NCBI GenBank assembly: GCA_038502055.1
Contig: JAXRKN010000040.1
Coordinates: forward strand, 124,001 to 188,000
Direction of reading: 5' to 3'
DNA: 64,000 nt
From: Tanytarsus gracilentus
Lineage: Eukaryota > Arthropoda > Insecta > Diptera > Chironomidae
In this document: piece after piece, positions 62,124-64,000 of the stretch
Layout: every line of letters begins with the position of its first letter
How positions within the stretch are numbered: position 1 is the first letter of the stretch
Notes under the pieces: model-generated
Databases searched by the model: none
Seen by the model: only the letters and a program-made list of their open reading frames with translations
What the model was told of the DNA's origin: nothing
Made by a program: the position numbers and the translations under genes

Positions 62124-62716
62124 TCATCTAGCTCTAGTAGCAATGCATTGATTAACGACTTCGAGTAGTGTCGCATTCTCCAGACTAGCGCAAATTCTCT
62201 CCTTATCAGCAAGTTGCTTATTTATAGCCTCTTCGGACGAGTGAGTTCCAGGTGTAATTTTAACGCTTACTTTGAATCGAGACGGTAAAGAACGAAGTAA
62301 CTTAACTCGAATACTTAAGCCAATAAGTGTTGCCATGCTACAGTGCGGGATGGTCGGTGTAAAAAGGATGCTGATTTGATTTTTATCATTGTCCACTGTC
62401 ACATGTTCTTCCTCGAGCACGTGCAGCTCTTCTAGCGACAATGGATGTTCAGGGTCGTTGATGTTTCTTATCAAGTCTGAAAATGAATTATTATGCGAGG
62501 TCATTAACATTTTATTAATAGTGGAGCTGATAACATTCAACTCCAATTAAGGTAAATTTAAGCTTTGTAAAGTCATTCTTTTCAATTCTCTCAAAACTCA
62601 CCAAAAACTTCTCGAGCATCAATTGGATCAACATGCGCTTCATCTAATTCTTCTTCTGTAATCGGTCGGTCAATTGATTTCTTATATACGCTTGGATTTA
62701 TATTTTCTAATTCCAT
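62124..62716 (-). CDS. CIAO2B: CIAO2B/galla (MIP18-family) cytosolic Fe-S targeting protein
   Basis: Exons 62716-62602 and 62476-62124 (intron phase 1, 125 nt) give 155 residues, the usual length of the family. The protein starts MELENINPSVYKK, then PITEEELDEAHVDPIDAREVFDLIRNI, the DUF59/MIP18 entry. PTIPHCSMATLIGLSIRVKL contains the conserved Cys of the family; KITPGTHSSEEAINKQLADKERI and the LLEVVNQC ending follow. In animals it works with MMS19 and CIAO1 to deliver iron-sulfur clusters to cytosolic and nuclear apoproteins. The B-type (galla-2-like) rather than A-type assignment is by overall resemblance. It is convergent with OXA1L. Confidence 0.9.
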
Positions 62717-63631
62717 TTTTGAGCTTCAAATATGTTTTTTTATCCCCAAAAAAAAAAATTCTCGCCTCACGTCACGGTAAACAAGTTGAACTAAAAATTG
62801 TTTTTATTATGAATTTTTACAAGGGCTTTTTGTTCGAGCTACACAAGTCGTCGTGTGAAGAAAGTTATGTTGTTAAGTCTGTCATCGAGTTCGAGGAAGA
62901 AGAATTCGAAATTTCACAAATTTCACTAAATTACGCATTAAATGCTGGAATAAATTGATAAAAAACGACAGATGCGTCATTGCTAAAGTGTAATAGAAAC
63001 TTTAAAATCTCAAAATCGTGACAATATTGCATCAAAGCGAGATAAAATTGTGAAAATAAAAATTTCAAATTTGGCAAATGAAAAAAAATGAACTGAGAAA
63101 AATTAAAATTTAACTTTTGAACATTTTGAGCTCGAGTTGGCAAAAAGGGAAATTAAAAGATCATTAAAAAGAGTTTTGTTCACAAAAAAGCAATTTGAAC
63201 GATTAGCAGAAGGACAAATGAAAAGAAATTAACATCCAGAAGAGTGAAATAAAAATCGAAAAAGATCCAGTGGAAATAGGACAACAACAAAGAAAATAAA
63301 CAGCTGATCTCTCTGCGTTGAGCCATTTTTCAATCGCGAGTGCTTAAAATATTTCTTTTACATCATCCAATTTTGTCGTTCAAAATTGAAAGTCTCTTAA
63401 AGTGTGATTAGAGAAAATAACAAGAGGAAGTGAGATATCGCAAAGAAATTTTAAAAATAAAAGTGAATTTTTAAAACGCAATAACAACAACACCACATAG
63501 AGCGAGAGATACGAAGAAGAATAGAAGAAAAAATAACTAGGGGAGTGAGAGTGATTTCACTCATGATCCATATTTGAAATTTAGAGACACAAAAAAATCG
63601 CCCAAAATTATTTTTCAAAAAAATTCTTGTG
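62717..63631. other. Intergenic and 5' UTR of the next gene
   Basis: Between outward-facing starts of CIAO2B (minus) and the gene at 63632 (plus). Late bases are AGAG/AACAA-rich, as in fly 5' UTRs. No other exon seen. Confidence 0.45.
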
Positions 63632-63822
63632 ATGAATATGAATCGTAATCATCGTACGCGTCTGAAAGAAGCACTTTTTCTCGATGGCGATAAGCCGTCA
63701 CTTCTTGAGACCGTCTTCAAATATCTGGCAAATAACTTAAGATTGATCAGTCAACTTAACGTCGCAACCAACACATGGGAATTAAGAGACGATGTAATTA
63801 TTCCAAACGAAATTTGTGATAG
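63632..63822 (+). CDS. First coding exon of a probable ZER1/ZYG11-type protein (partial)
   Basis: ATG at 63632 opens 63 codons plus 2 nt, then a strong donor (AG before GTAAGT) at 63823. The translated part has KPSLLETVFKYLANNL and LRDDVIIPNEICDR. This resembles the N-terminus of ZER1/ZYG11 leucine-rich-repeat proteins, where a short helical start is followed by a P-x-EICDRL motif that begins the Cullin-2-binding VHL-box/LRR part. Those proteins are substrate receptors of Cullin-2 ubiquitin ligases that recognise N-terminal degrons. The rest of the gene lies outside the window, so another LRR or F-box-like family cannot be excluded. Confidence 0.55.
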
Positions 63823-64000
63823 GTAAGTTATGTTCAGCAAAAAAGTTTAAAATTGAAAATAGTTCATAATGTTGTTGAAATTACATCGTTCAGTTTCTAT
63901 GCAAGTGCGATGCGACGATGATAAGAAAACCAATTTCAATCGAAAATTTAGTGAATGTGTGTGTGTGTGTGACTTCTAAAACCAAATCGTTGTTCATTAA
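63823..64000 (+). other. Start of the first coding intron, with TG microsatellite
   Basis: Begins with GTAAGT; a (TG)8 run lies at about 63956-63971. The intron continues past the window edge. Confidence 0.6.

Overview
The window reads as nuclear DNA of an insect, most likely a midge- or mosquito-like fly. The basis is very AT-rich DNA, many 50-110 bp introns with GT/AG ends, TATA plus TCAGT-type start sites, AATAAA signals, and genes matching animal families (hnRNP C/RALY, FACIT-like collagen, COQ3, pancreatic-lipase-family lipases, NDC80, OXA1L, CIAO2B/galla). The genus cannot be fixed from sequence alone. All gene models were built by hand from splice signals and reading frame; no search was run.

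Layout. 0.8-1.8 kb: a three-exon gene for a small secreted or membrane protein I do not recognise. 9.0-15.8 kb: a nine-exon gene with the RRM of hnRNP C/RALY followed by two zinc fingers resembling the N-terminal fingers of BCL11; its seventh coding intron holds a 766-bp decayed hAT-type transposon with an 8-bp target duplication. 16.4-31.6 kb: no gene seen, one tandem-repeat element at 21.3-22.1 kb. 31.6-35.1 kb (minus): a 23-exon gene for a short FACIT-like collagen, with micro-exons of 12 and 9 nt. 35.2-44.0 kb: no gene seen. 44.0-44.7 kb (minus): single-exon COQ3-like methyltransferase. 46.7-47.8 kb: a 1,010-bp long-inverted-repeat element bounded by a 12-bp direct repeat. 48.6-54.1 kb: four tandem secreted lipases, each with its own TATA/initiator, differing in which introns they keep. 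54.1-58.5 kb: no gene seen. 58.5-63.8 kb: a compact housekeeping block with NDC80 (minus) head-to-head with OXA1L (plus), OXA1L tail-to-tail with CIAO2B/galla (minus), and the first coding exon of a probable ZER1/ZYG11-type protein running off the right edge.

Function. The lipase array looks like a local expansion of extracellular lipid-digesting or phospholipase A1-like enzymes; all four keep Ser-Asp-His. The right-hand block joins mitochondrial membrane insertion (OXA1L), Fe-S targeting (CIAO2B) and kinetochore function (NDC80), probably only because shared promoter and terminator space is compact. The least ordinary items are the RALY-BCL11-finger combination, the FACIT-like collagen, the two inverted-repeat elements and the intron mosaic of the lipases.
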